Source: Epilithonimonas zeae
GTDB lineage: Bacteria; Bacteroidota; Bacteroidia; Flavobacteriales; Weeksellaceae
Direction: 5' to 3'
NCBI RefSeq assembly: GCF_900141765.1
Contig: NZ_FSRK01000001.1
Coordinates: 1,364,001 to 1,428,000 of the forward strand
DNA: 64,000 bases
The translations under genes were made by a program, and so were the position numbers. The notes below the pieces were generated by a model. The model was not told the origin of the DNA. It did not search any database and saw only the letters and a list, made by a program, of their open reading frames with translations. Below, one piece after another: positions 27,307 through 36,699 of this stretch. Position 1 is the stretch's first letter. The number at the start of each line of letters is the position of its first letter.

Positions 27307-27974
27307 CCCAAAACAATCTGCCCATCCTTCATAACCAACTTTCTATCCGTACTTTCTGCCAAAACAGAATTATGGGTTACAATCACGAATGTCTGCTGAT
27401 ATTTGTCTCTCAAATCAAAAAATAACTGATGAAGTGCATCCGCATTTTTGGAATCTAGGTTTCCGGTTGGCTCGTCAGCGAAAATAATTTTTGGAGAATT
27501 AATCAATGCTCTGGCAACCGCCACTCTTTGTGCTTCTCCACCTGATAATTCTGATGGTTTGTGATGCAATCGACTAGCGATATTCAAATCCTCAAACAGG
27601 GAATGTGCTTTTTCAATGACTTCTTTTTCAGCAATTCCACCGATTCTTGTTGGTAACAAAACATTTTCTAAAGCCGTGAATTCTGGCAACAATTGATGAT
27701 TTTGAAATACAAAACCGATATTTTTATTACGGAATTTTGACAATTCTTTATCTTTCATTTTCAAGAAAGAATTACCATCCAGACTGATTTCTGTTCCGTA
27801 TTTATCAATATTAGAAGGATGGTCTAATGTTCCCAAAATTTGAAGTAAAGTAGATTTTCCTGCTCCGGATTCTCCCACGATAGAAATTACTTCACTTGGT
27901 TTTATATGTATGTCAACACCCTTCAGAACTTCTAAAGTTCCATAAGATTTGTGTATATTTTTTGCTCGAATCAT
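27303..27974 (-). CDS. LolD-like ABC transporter ATPase
   Basis: A 223-residue ATPase of the MacB/LolD/FtsE class. Walker [10 protein letters not shown] (~residue 34), Q-loop [17 protein letters not shown], signature [15 protein letters not shown] and Walker [17 protein letters not shown] are all intact. In this class the partner permeases are FtsX/LolC-like and are not in this neighbourhood. Lipoprotein release is the likely role (inference), as the gene stands apart from any permease. Confidence 0.88.
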   Translation of the reverse strand: MIRAKNIHKSYGTLEVLKGVDIHIKPSEVISIVGESGAGKSTLLQILGTLDHPSNIDKYGTEISLDGNSFLKMKDKELSKFRNKNIGFVFQNHQLLPEFTALENVLLPTRIGGIAEKEVIEKAHSLFEDLNIASRLHHKPSELSGGEAQRVAVARALINSPKIIFADEPTGNLDSKNADALHQLFFDLRDKYQQTFVIVTHNSVLAESTDRKLVMKDGQIVLG

Positions 27975-27993
27975 TTATTAATGTGATATTGAG

Positions 27994-30321
27994 TTATATT
28001 TTGGTCAATTTAGCAAATTTCAGGATAAGATTTTTCTCGCCTTCATTTTTGAAAATGACTTTTGCTTTGATATTTTGCGGGTCTGTTCCGTCCAAAAATT
28101 CCACTTTTCCAATTCCGAAACGGTCGTGTCTCACGTTGTCTCCTACCTGAATATCTTCTGAAGACGAACCACTTGGATTGATGATTCTTGCAGTAGCAAT
28201 TGGTTTCAATTGTTTAGGGACTGGAGTGTTTACATTTCGTTCAATTGTTTTCTTTTCTTCTTTTTTCTTGAAAAATCGAGGCTCTGAAGGTGTATCATCA
28301 AAGATATTAGAATTGATTCCCGAACGGTTGATGAATTTCAATTCCGTTACAGGATTTATCATTTCTACATATTTGTCATCTATTTCGCTTAAAAACCTTG
28401 AAGGTTCAGCGTCAGTGATTTTCCCCCATTGGAATCTGGAAACCGCATAAGTGAAAAACACTTGCTTTTCAGCTCTCGTCAACGCCACATAAAACAAACG
28501 TCTTTCTTCCTCCAATTCTTCTCTTGTCGACGAACTCATAAAGCTTGGAAAAAGATTTTCCTCGAGTCCAACTAAGTGAACCACAGGAAATTCCAAACCT
28601 TTTGATAAGTGGATGGTCATCAACGATACTTTATCTCCGTCATCTTCTTTATCAGTTTGAGTATCTGCAGACAACGCAATATTTTCCATAAAATTGGACA
28701 AACTTGGGTCACCACCTTCAATCTGAATTTGCTCCTCGATGAAACCCTGCATTGAGTTAAGCAATTCCTGAATATTCTCTACTCGGGAAATACCTTCCGG
28801 TGTTGCATCTTCTTTCAGGAATTTGATGAGTCCGCTTCGCTTTGCTACTTCCATCGCTACATCGTAAACATTTTCTGTTTTCAACATCACTTGGAACGCT
28901 TTTATCATTGCCCAGAAATCACCTAACTTGGTAAGAACGCCATTATTTAATCCTAATTGTGGTGCATAAAACCCAAGATTATCAAGAACTTGAGCAACAG
29001 GAACATTTTGAGAATCTGCAAAAACAACTAGCTTATTTTGGGTAGTTTCGCCGATTCCTCTTGCCGGATAATTGATGATTCTTGACAACGCTTCGGAGTC
29101 ATTTTCATTAACCAAAATTCTAAGATAAGCGAGCAAATCCTTCACTTCTTTCCTTTGGTAGAAAGATAATCCGCCATAAACTTTGTAGGGAATATTCTTT
29201 TTTCTCAATGCATCTTCAAAAGCTCTAGTCTGCGAATTGGTTCTGTAAAGAATAGCAAAATCAGAGAAATGACGCTGTTGCGTGTTATGTAATTCGAAGA
29301 TGTTGGCAGAAACGAAATTCGCTTCGTCCGCATCGGAAAGACTTCGGTAAACTTTTATTTTGTCTCCAATTTCATTCTCACTGAAAACATTTTTCTTGAA
29401 TTGTTGTAAGTTTTTCGAAATCACAACATTTGCCGCATCCACGATATTTTGAGTTGAACGGTAATTTTGTTCCAAAGAAACCGTCACTGCATCTGGATAA
29501 TCTTTTTTGAAATTCAGAATGTTGTGGATATTTGCGCCACGAAAAGAGTAAATCGATTGTGCATCATCTCCAACTACACAAATATTTTCAAATTTAGATG
29601 CTAAAGCTTTCACAATCAAATACTGAGAATGGTTCGTATCTTGATACTCATCCACCAAAATATATCTGAATCTGTCTTGGTATTTTGCTAAAACTTCAGG
29701 GAAGCGAGTTAGTAATTCATTGGTTTTTAATAATAAATCATCGAAATCCATTGCACCGTTTTTGAAACAAGCTTCAACGTATTTACGATAAATGTCACCC
29801 ATCAATCTCATATTCGCTTTTTCATCAGCTTCCATCAGGTCAGGATTATTGAAATAAGCATTGACTGTAATAAGATTGTTTTTATATTGAGAAATTCTTG
29901 ATAAAACTTTCTTGGCTTTATAGATTTCTGAATCGATGTTCATATCCTTGATGACTTTTTTCATCACATTCAGAGCATCCTGCATATCATAAATCGTGAA
30001 ATTGGAAGGGTAACCGAGATGATGACCTTCGCTTCTCAAAATTCTAGCAAAAACCGAGTGAAAAGTTCCCATCCAAAGCGAGCGTGCATTGCTGTCTCCA
30101 ACGAGTTTCGCGATACGTTCCTTCATTTCCTTTGCCGCTTTGTTGGTAAAAGTTAAAGACAAAATATTGAAAGGGTCTACTCCATTCGTAATCAGATGCG
30201 CAATTCTCATCGTGAGCACACGCGTTTTGCCAGAACCTGCACCAGCCAAAACCATCAGGGGGCCTTGCAAGGTGGTAACTGCTTCTAACTGAGGCTCATT
30301 CAGTCCTTTCAGATAATCCAT
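27994..30321 (-). CDS. pcrA: UvrD/PcrA-family superfamily 1 DNA helicase
   Basis: A 775-residue 3'-5' helicase. All SF1A motifs are visible: motif I LAGAGSGKTRVLTMR, LTFTNKAAKEM, motif II RYILVDEYQDTNHSQ, motif III GDDAQSIYSFRGAN, motif IV LEQNYRSTQNI, motif V SLMTIHLSKGLEFPVVHLVG and motif VI RLFYVALTRAEKQ. The C-terminal tail has the typical KVEFLDGTDPQNIKAKVIFK Tudor-like end of PcrA. Roles include repair and removal of replication obstacles. Confidence 0.95.
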   Translation of the reverse strand: MDYLKGLNEPQLEAVTTLQGPLMVLAGAGSGKTRVLTMRIAHLITNGVDPFNILSLTFTNKAAKEMKERIAKLVGDSNARSLWMGTFHSVFARILRSEGHHLGYPSNFTIYDMQDALNVMKKVIKDMNIDSEIYKAKKVLSRISQYKNNLITVNAYFNNPDLMEADEKANMRLMGDIYRKYVEACFKNGAMDFDDLLLKTNELLTRFPEVLAKYQDRFRYILVDEYQDTNHSQYLIVKALASKFENICVVGDDAQSIYSFRGANIHNILNFKKDYPDAVTVSLEQNYRSTQNIVDAANVVISKNLQQFKKNVFSENEIGDKIKVYRSLSDADEANFVSANIFELHNTQQRHFSDFAILYRTNSQTRAFEDALRKKNIPYKVYGGLSFYQRKEVKDLLAYLRILVNENDSEALSRIINYPARGIGETTQNKLVVFADSQNVPVAQVLDNLGFYAPQLGLNNGVLTKLGDFWAMIKAFQVMLKTENVYDVAMEVAKRSGLIKFLKEDATPEGISRVENIQELLNSMQGFIEEQIQIEGGDPSLSNFMENIALSADTQTDKEDDGDKVSLMTIHLSKGLEFPVVHLVGLEENLFPSFMSSSTREELEEERRLFYVALTRAEKQVFFTYAVSRFQWGKITDAEPSRFLSEIDDKYVEMINPVTELKFINRSGINSNIFDDTPSEPRFFKKKEEKKTIERNVNTPVPKQLKPIATARIINPSGSSSEDIQVGDNVRHDRFGIGKVEFLDGTDPQNIKAKVIFKNEGEKNLILKFAKLTKI

Positions 30322-30409
30322 TCTATTCTCAAAATTTTAAGGTAACAAAAATAGCTTTTTTTATGCAATTTCTCAGTCGTTATAAATTTGAATTTCAACA
30401 ATTATGAGG

Positions 30410-30417
30410 TAATTTTG
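30410..30417 (+). promoter_or_regulatory. -7 box upstream of the FUSC gene
   Basis: TAATTTTG fits TAnnTTTG, 51 bases before the TTG start at 30469. Confidence 0.4.
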
Positions 30418-30468
30418 CAAGCATAAAAAATGAATCCAATAACACTCTAAAAATCAATCAAAGTAATC

Positions 30469-31548
30469 TTGAAATCTGACTATATCAAGAAAGAATTTCT
30501 TTCTTTTTTCAAATTGAAGCCTTCGCCTAGAAGTTGGCATATTCCATTTTTGGCTGGATTGGCAGTTGGGATTCCGCTGATGTTCGGCTACTTTTTGGGC
30601 GATATCAAATCTGCTCTCACAGCTAGTTTGGCAGGTCTGGTAATTATTTATATTCCAACAAGTAATGATTTTATTGAGACGATGATGAAAATGTTTGTCT
30701 GCTCTTTTGGGATGATTATTTCTTATGGTTTGGGATTGACTTTTAGTTTTAATCTTTGGATTGCATCTTTGGTTTTTGGGATTTTTTCGGCAATCGCTTA
30801 TTATATTGCAAGATATTTTAATCTGAAACCACCGGGAAGTTTTTTCTTTATTATGATGGCTTCTATGGCAATTGGGCTTCCACATCATCCAGAATTGATT
30901 CCGAAACGAATTGGGATTTTCACCATCGGAACGGTTAATGCTTGTATTATTTGTTTAATTTATTGTGTTTTAAATTCTAAAAAAGAAACAAAGAAAAACC
31001 TGACGACCTTCCATATCAACCCTTACGTCAATCTTGTAGAATCTTTTATTATTGGGATTTGTATGTTGGTTTCGGTTTTTATTGGTAAGTTTTTCAATCT
31101 CGATTATCCCTATTGGATTCCGATTTCCAGTTTGGCGGTTTTGCAAGGTGTGAATCAATATCATATTTGGAAACGAGGTTTGCATAGAATTATTGGAACT
31201 ACAATCGGACTTGGAATCGCGTGGTTGATTTTTTCATTGGTAACTTCTCCTTTGCTAATTTGTGTTTGCATAATTGCTTTACAAATCATCGTAGAAATGC
31301 TAATTACAAGACATTATGCATTAGCTGTGATGTTCCTTACACCAATGGGAATTCTCTTGGCTGAAACCGGAAGTTCTACTTCACTTAATCCCGATTATCT
31401 TTTACAAATGAGATTGTTAGAAATTTTAATAGGAAGCGTAATTGGTTGTATTGGAGGTTGGTTTTTGTATAATGAGAGAATTAGATTTAACTCTATCAAA
31501 CATTTGAGAAGGTCGAAAGTTGTTTTGAGGAAAAGCTTTCAAAAATAA
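30469..31548 (+). CDS. FUSC-family membrane protein (aromatic acid exporter type)
   Basis: A 359-residue protein with two sets of membrane helices, the FUSC arrangement: PFLAGLAVGIPLMFGYFLGD, SALTASLAGLVIIYIP and others in the first half, YWIPISSLAVLQGVNQYHIW and IIGTTIGLGIAWLIFSLV in the second. It ends at SKVVLRKSFQK with no long soluble domain, so it is shorter than YccS or AaeB. The start is TTG 30469; the ATG at 30430 is in another frame and stops at once. It may export organic anions (inference). Confidence 0.8.
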   Translation: MKSDYIKKEFLSFFKLKPSPRSWHIPFLAGLAVGIPLMFGYFLGDIKSALTASLAGLVIIYIPTSNDFIETMMKMFVCSFGMIISYGLGLTFSFNLWIASLVFGIFSAIAYYIARYFNLKPPGSFFFIMMASMAIGLPHHPELIPKRIGIFTIGTVNACIICLIYCVLNSKKETKKNLTTFHINPYVNLVESFIIGICMLVSVFIGKFFNLDYPYWIPISSLAVLQGVNQYHIWKRGLHRIIGTTIGLGIAWLIFSLVTSPLLICVCIIALQIIVEMLITRHYALAVMFLTPMGILLAETGSSTSLNPDYLLQMRLLEILIGSVIGCIGGWFLYNERIRFNSIKHLRRSKVVLRKSFQK

Positions 31549-31558
31549 AATTAAGGGC

Positions 31559-31903
31559 TTAATTTATACCTAAAATCAGTATAAAAATCATCAATACTGC
31601 CAATCCTACCAAAATCATATTAGCTGTAGATAGTTGAGTCTTATTGCTTTTATTCAGTCTAATCGCTTCCATTATCATCAAACTAAACCAACCAACAACA
31701 ATTAGAAGCGCCAAAACTCCCAGACTAATTTGCGAATCGTAAGCAGCAATAAATAAAAGAACGCAACTAGCCGCTGTTGCAACTACTAGAACTATAGTCC
31801 TTATCAATGTGTGAATTACTATTTTTTGAGTCGTAATTTGGACGTTGGGTTTGTCGTCATTGTCTTCCTTAATATCAAATAACTCATTAAATTCTTTATT
31901 CAT
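31559..31903 (-). CDS. small membrane protein (114 aa)
   Basis: About three hydrophobic helices (LIRTIVLVVATAASCVLLFI, GVLALLIVVGWFSLMIMEAI, MILVGLAVLMIFILILGI) after an acidic N-terminus (MNKEFNELFDIKEDNDDKPN). No family is recognised. It follows a 60-residue membrane protein by 1 base and is the last gene of the glycosyltransferase operon, so it may serve the same membrane process. Confidence 0.65.
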   Translation of the reverse strand: MNKEFNELFDIKEDNDDKPNVQITTQKIVIHTLIRTIVLVVATAASCVLLFIAAYDSQISLGVLALLIVVGWFSLMIMEAIRLNKSNKTQLSTANMILVGLAVLMIFILILGIN

Positions 31904-31904
31904 A

Positions 31905-32087
31905 TTACTTCTGTTTTTGATATAATTTAATAAAGAAAGCGGTAAGGCCTGCGTATGCCAAAACTTGTAACATACTGCTTATCATATACATGTTTTGTGA
32001 AAAACCTACTTGAGGAAATATGTAAACTAATTGAGTTAAGGTCAGAATTGCTAAAGAAATAATGGCTATTAGTGTGTGATTTTTCAT
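31905..32087 (-). CDS. tiny membrane protein (60 aa)
   Basis: Two predicted helices (LIAIISLAILTLTQLVYIF and MISSMLQVLAYAGLTAFFIK) with a basic tail (KLYQKQK). Its ATG follows directly after the TAG stop of the glycosyltransferase-like gene, and the next gene starts 1 base later. Its position and translation coupling support that it is real. Confidence 0.6.
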   Translation of the reverse strand: MKNHTLIAIISLAILTLTQLVYIFPQVGFSQNMYMISSMLQVLAYAGLTAFFIKLYQKQK

Positions 32088-33146
32088 CTAAATATTTTTA
32101 GTAGTTAATCTTTCTACTAATATCGATATTTTTTTTGAAACATTCTCTAACGAATACAATTCAAAATTAAATTTCTGATTTCTGACTTCCGAAAATTGAG
32201 TTTGCAAATCCTTTTTTTCTTCGTTAATAAATTCTAAATCCGATTGATAACTTTCTGGAAAAATAGCAGGTTTTGCGTATTTTATCGCGTCTCCAATATT
32301 ACCACTGATTTTTGTTTTTCCATAGATTTCTTTGACAGAGAAAAATTCAGTTTCATTTTGAATTGGGCAATATAAAACATCTGCTTTTTTCATCCAACTA
32401 TCAAATTCTTGCTGAGGGATTTTATTTTCAAAAAAATGTATTTTAATTAATTGTGGAAGTTTATCTACAATTGACTTTAATTTTTCTAATTCTCTTCCAA
32501 TTGCTTTTCCTAAGAAAATAATTTCATAATTGATTCCGGTATTTTCAAAGTTTTTTAATTTGTCAAGAAACAAATTATAATCTCTTCTCCTTTGCGAAAC
32601 AGCACCAGGAATCACAATTCTGATTGATACTTTTTCAGAATTTTGAGAATCAAATTGATTAAAATAAATTGGTAAAAATTCAAGATTATATTTCTGAGAA
32701 ATCAATTCATCAATTGCTAAAAGATATTTTGACTGTTGATAAACTTTCGGAGCCTCCAAAAGTCCTTCTTTGAGGAATAATTTAAGTCTGTATTTAAAAT
32801 CTTTTTTGAAAATACTCTTAAATAATTCCCATTTTGAAACTTTGATAAAATTTAAATTATGAACAAGAATTGCGGTGTTGAATTTCTTTACAATCGCTTT
32901 GTAGAAAATGAAATGACGATGAACAGTTCCAATAATAATCAAATCATATTTTTCCTTCTCCAATGTTTCCAAAAGTTCAGAATAGTCGGTCAGAAAAATA
33001 TTTTTCTCATGAATGTTTATTAACTTGAAAATCTTATCAGAAAAATAGAAATCTACAGAAATATTCTGAGAATCTTTAGTCAGCTCATAGAAATTGTTTG
33101 CTAGTTCTGCGTGTGTATCGAGTTCTATGTAAGCGATTCTTTTCAT
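32088..33146 (-). CDS. GT4/GT-B-like glycosyltransferase
   Basis: A 352-residue protein without membrane helices. The N-terminus MKRIAYIELDTHAELANNFY, IIIGTVHRHFIFYK and AILVHNLNFIKVS suggest a GT-B Rossmann half. The second half has IRIVIPGAVSQRRRDYNLFL, YEIIFLGKAIGREL, a nucleotide-sugar end WMKKADVLYCPIQNETEFFS and IGDAIKYAKPAIFPESY, as in GT4-type enzymes. The start is ATG 33146, overlapping the preceding GT2 stop by 4 bases (ATGA). Confidence 0.7.
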   Translation of the reverse strand: MKRIAYIELDTHAELANNFYELTKDSQNISVDFYFSDKIFKLINIHEKNIFLTDYSELLETLEKEKYDLIIIGTVHRHFIFYKAIVKKFNTAILVHNLNFIKVSKWELFKSIFKKDFKYRLKLFLKEGLLEAPKVYQQSKYLLAIDELISQKYNLEFLPIYFNQFDSQNSEKVSIRIVIPGAVSQRRRDYNLFLDKLKNFENTGINYEIIFLGKAIGRELEKLKSIVDKLPQLIKIHFFENKIPQQEFDSWMKKADVLYCPIQNETEFFSVKEIYGKTKISGNIGDAIKYAKPAIFPESYQSDLEFINEEKKDLQTQFSEVRNQKFNFELYSLENVSKKISILVERLTTKNI

Positions 33147-34054
33147 AATCCAAAATTTTTGAAAAACTCCTTCCAACGCAGATTTCGGATAAATCTGATT
33201 TCTTTTTTACTCAGATTTCGTTTATCTTTTTGCCTAAGAAAAGAATTGATTGTTATGAAAAACTCTTTCGCAGAACGGTTTTTAAAGCTGGATTTAGCAG
33301 AAGAAATCATTGCCAAAGGCAAACTTAATCCAATATTATAAAAATATTGACCCAGTTTTTCTGCTTTTTGGTCTTTATATTTATAAGCAGTTGGGCGCAA
33401 ATGTTTTACCCAAAGGTCTTTAATTGTGACTATTTCCCAATTACTTTTTTTTGCCAACAAAATATCCAAATTGTCCCAGCCCAAAACAGCTCTTAAGCCA
33501 TTCATATCTTCGAAACATTCTTTTCTATAAGCTTTTATCGGACCACGAACATGATTTTTGGAAGATAGATTTTCGAAAACCCAATCGTGATTTTTATTAC
33601 TAAAATCTGACCAATTTTCGTTCGGATTTCTCAGATTTTTAATTTCAGGATTCTGTTTATAATTTCTAATGTAAACCAAACCAGAAACAATTCCGGCTTT
33701 TGGATATGACTCGAAAATCTGATTAACTTTCTCTAAATAATTCTGAGGAAAAACGATATCTGCATCATATTTACAAATCACATCAAAGCTTTTCCAATCT
33801 ACAGATTCTAAACCTTTAATAAAAGTCCGAACGACTTTTGCTCCAGGTTGATGTTCAGAAATTTGAAGATTTTCTAATTTGAAGTTTGAAGTTTGAAGTT
33901 TGAAATTTTCGACAATTTCTGCGGTCTTGTCTGTTGAGCCATCATTTACAATCACACAAACAAAATCTTGAAAGCTCTGGCTTTTCAGAGATTCGAGACA
34001 GAGAGAAATATTATTTTCTTCGTTGTGAGCAGGAATGATGATGAGTAATTTCAA
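33143..34054 (-). CDS. GT2-family glycosyltransferase
   Basis: A 303-residue GT-A enzyme: LLIIIPAHNEENNISLCLES and FVCVIVNDGSTDKTAEIVEN at the nucleotide-binding start, DVICKYDADIVFPQNYLEKV containing the DxD motif, then NHVRGPIKAYRKECFEDMNG and LGWDNLDILLAKKSNW as the acceptor part. A heptanucleotide repeat lies inside it, translated as NFKLQTSNFKLENL. It is translationally coupled to the downstream GT-B gene. Likely product is an envelope glycan (inference). Confidence 0.88.
   Translation of the reverse strand: MKLLIIIPAHNEENNISLCLESLKSQSFQDFVCVIVNDGSTDKTAEIVENFKLQTSNFKLENLQISEHQPGAKVVRTFIKGLESVDWKSFDVICKYDADIVFPQNYLEKVNQIFESYPKAGIVSGLVYIRNYKQNPEIKNLRNPNENWSDFSNKNHDWVFENLSSKNHVRGPIKAYRKECFEDMNGLRAVLGWDNLDILLAKKSNWEIVTIKDLWVKHLRPTAYKYKDQKAEKLGQYFYNIGLSLPLAMISSAKSSFKNRSAKEFFITINSFLRQKDKRNLSKKEIRFIRNLRWKEFFKNFGL
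33878..33904. repeat. heptanucleotide tandem repeat in the GT2 gene
   Basis: TTTGAAG occurs three times in full plus TTTGAA (33878-33904) on the plus strand. Seven is not a multiple of three, so a gain or loss of one unit shifts the reading frame of the glycosyltransferase. Confidence 0.85.
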
Positions 34055-34150
34055 ATTGGATTCAAAAAGATTAGAAGCCGAAAGTTACAGATTTTTCTAT
34101 TATTTTTCTTTTACAAAAAATATGTATTTTTAAAATCGATTAAAATTCCA

Positions 34151-35251
34151 ATGAAAAAATATTTTGTCCTTTTATTGATATCAATTTCGTCCCAATTATT
34201 TTATTCTCAAAAAAGCTCAAGTTTAGAAATTGATGCATCAAATTTAAAACTTGATACCATCTTTGTATCATACCCTTCTGCTACCAGAAATACGCATCTT
34301 TTACACAACTATCAATTCACTTCTGAAGGTTCGAAAAAAATTTCTGAACAAGGCGATTTGAAATTGGGAATAAAAGAAACTGCAAAGATTATAACGAAAT
34401 TTGATTATCCTCAACCTGTATCAATTTCTTATTATGATGCGATTAAAAATTCTGGAATGCAGTCACTGCCTTTCTTTGTTGAAGCTGGAAATTTGAAATT
34501 ATTATTAAAAGATGACAATTTAAATTTTGAGTTTTTGTCCACATCTCCAGCGAATATTGAATTCAATAAATTAAGTGCGATTCTTAAACCGTATGAGAGC
34601 AAATTAAAACCTTACGAAAGTAATGATGCTGAAAATCTGAAAGGTAAAGAATTAGAAATTCAGAAATATATCAGAAAAAATCCTAAGTCTTTTGTTGCTC
34701 TTTGGGAAATTATTAGTGATTTCTCCAAATATGGTTATAATCCTATTTACTCTGAAAATTTAACATTATTCGATTCAACTGTCAAAAAAACATTCACTTA
34801 CATAGAATTCAGTAAACTTGTAAAGTTGGAAGCGGAAAATAGTTTTCCTGATGTTAACCTTGATAACAATAATCATTTATCAAAAGAAACATTTAAAAAT
34901 TACAAATTAACTTTAATCGATTACTGGGCAACGTTTTGCAAACCTTGCATAGAAGATATGCCACGATTGGTTGAGCTTTATAATCAATATAAAAATCTAG
35001 GTGTGAATTTCATTTCTATTGCTGATGAACAAACACTTGGAAGGGTGACCAAAGCAACCGAAATTCTGAAGAAAAATAACATCACCTGGGAAAATTATTT
35101 TGATAAAAACAAAGATTTTCCGAAAAAATTAAATGCTTCCGGATACCCTTTGCAGATTTTAGTAGACTCTGAAGGCAATATCCTTAAAAGAACTTATGGA
35201 GAATTGGACGTTATCACGGTATTTATTAAAGATTATTTGAGTAATAAGTAA
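34151..35251 (+). CDS. TlpA-like thiol-disulfide oxidoreductase (secreted)
   Basis: A 366-residue protein with signal peptide (MKKYFVLLLISISSQLFYSQ). Residues ~25-225 form a beta-rich N-terminal part as in DUF4369-containing TlpA relatives of Bacteroidota. The C-terminal thioredoxin domain carries the active CxxC (DYWATFCKPCIEDMPRLVEL) and the cis-Pro region (NASGYPLQILVDSEGNI). It is periplasmic and probably reduces protein disulfides. It stands alone with a short upstream gap from the divergent GT2 gene. Confidence 0.85.
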   Translation: MKKYFVLLLISISSQLFYSQKSSSLEIDASNLKLDTIFVSYPSATRNTHLLHNYQFTSEGSKKISEQGDLKLGIKETAKIITKFDYPQPVSISYYDAIKNSGMQSLPFFVEAGNLKLLLKDDNLNFEFLSTSPANIEFNKLSAILKPYESKLKPYESNDAENLKGKELEIQKYIRKNPKSFVALWEIISDFSKYGYNPIYSENLTLFDSTVKKTFTYIEFSKLVKLEAENSFPDVNLDNNNHLSKETFKNYKLTLIDYWATFCKPCIEDMPRLVELYNQYKNLGVNFISIADEQTLGRVTKATEILKKNNITWENYFDKNKDFPKKLNASGYPLQILVDSEGNILKRTYGELDVITVFIKDYLSNK

Positions 35252-35352
35252 AATTATAGATTTCGTCTATAAAAAATTATTGTTTAATTAACCGTAAACA
35301 TTCCTGCTAAAATATTTATAAGAGGTAATTTTACACCTTTGATTTTAATGTT

Positions 35353-36540
35353 ATGGATGCAACGATTGAACAAAGCAAAAACTTCTCTTATTCCATTATT
35401 TCCTATGTGTTTTTCACGTTTATAGGTTATTTTATCATCGGATTATCATTATCTGTTTTACCAATTTTCATTAGCAAAGGTCTTGGATTTAGTATGCTGG
35501 TTGCAGGAATTGTGATTAGTTTACAATACATAATGACTTTTTTGATGAGAGCTTATTCAGGAAAAATCATTGACAGCAAAGGTCCGAAACCTGCAGTTTT
35601 AGCAAGTATGATAAGTTTCTCTTTTACGGGATTGGTATTGATAATGGCCTATTATTTCAGATTCTCTCCTATGATAAGTTTGTTATTTCTAATTATCACG
35701 AGACTTTTTACCGGAGGTGCAGAAGGAATGGTTGGCGCAAGCCCAATTAACTGGGCGATTATGACTTTCGGAGAAAAATATACTGCAAAAATCATTTCTT
35801 ACAACGGTGTTGTTTGTTACGGCGCTTTGGCATTAGGAGCATCTTTGGGCGTTACGATTGTTAAGAACTTCAATTTTTATGGTTTAGGAATTCTGATTGT
35901 AATTTTAGGGTTAATTGGATTTTTCGTGGCAAGAACCAAAGAAAACAAAACCGGAAAACACGCTTCTGAAGAAGAACAAAAATCTTTTTGGAATGTGTTA
36001 GGAAAAGTTGCGCCTTTTGGACTTTGTCTGGCTTTGGGAGGATTAGGATTTGCAACTATTTCTACATTTATCACGCTTTATTACGATTATTACCACTGGC
36101 AAAACGGCGCGATGTGTTTATCTGTTTTCGGGATTTTGTTTGTTGCAGGAAGATTAGTTTTCAGCAATGCGATTAATCGATTTGGAGGAATCAACGTTGC
36201 AATTGCAAGTTTAGCTGTAGAAACCCTTGGATTAACGATTATTAGCTTGTCTTATCATCCTTATTTTGCATTAATTGGTGCAGGAATCACAGGTTTAGGA
36301 TTTTCATTGATATTTCCGGCTTTGGGTGTAATGGCGATGAAAACTGTTCCTTCTTCCAATCAAGGTTCGGCTTTGGCTGGTTATGGATTATTTATTGATA
36401 TTTCTCTTGGGGTGACAGGTCCATTAATTGGCGGTGTTGCTGATGCATTTGGATTGCCTTACATTTTCCCGTTCAGTATTGGAATCGTAATGCTAGGTTT
36501 AGCTTTGGCTTATTACCTCAAGATGACTCAAAGCAAATAA
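35353..36540 (+). CDS. MFS transporter (YhhS/arabinose-efflux-like)
   Basis: A 395-residue, 12-helix MFS protein. YFIIGLSLSVLPIFISKGLG and MRAYSGKIIDSKGPKPAVLA (motif A, G-x-x-x-D-x-x-G-x-[RK]) are followed by FTGGAEGMVGASPINWAIM. The second half has LFVAGRLVFSNAINRFGGIN and SLIFPALGVMAMKTVPSSNQ plus GSALAGYGLFID. The layout matches the YhhS/YfcJ efflux group. The substrate is not known. Confidence 0.85.
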   Translation: MDATIEQSKNFSYSIISYVFFTFIGYFIIGLSLSVLPIFISKGLGFSMLVAGIVISLQYIMTFLMRAYSGKIIDSKGPKPAVLASMISFSFTGLVLIMAYYFRFSPMISLLFLIITRLFTGGAEGMVGASPINWAIMTFGEKYTAKIISYNGVVCYGALALGASLGVTIVKNFNFYGLGILIVILGLIGFFVARTKENKTGKHASEEEQKSFWNVLGKVAPFGLCLALGGLGFATISTFITLYYDYYHWQNGAMCLSVFGILFVAGRLVFSNAINRFGGINVAIASLAVETLGLTIISLSYHPYFALIGAGITGLGFSLIFPALGVMAMKTVPSSNQGSALAGYGLFIDISLGVTGPLIGGVADAFGLPYIFPFSIGIVMLGLALAYYLKMTQSK

Positions 36541-36568
36541 TTAATTGAGTCTTTGGACTTTTAAACCC

Positions 36569-36640
36569 ACGCTGATTTTGCAAATTTTGCAGATTTTATA
36601 TGTAAAAATAAATCTGCAAAATCATATCAATCTGCGAGAT
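36569..36640. repeat. dispersed inverted repeat family F, copy 1
   Basis: Imperfect inverted repeat with CGCTGATTTTGCAAATTTTG at one end and AATCTGCAAAATCA...AATCTGCGAGA at the other. It belongs with the copies at 57059 and 60728 by the shared TCTGCGAGA and GCAAATTTTGCAGAT words. Confidence 0.65.
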
Positions 36641-36699
36641 AAAAATAAAATATGTTTTATTCTATTAAGTTTGTTTCTATTTTCGCATTTTAAATTTTT

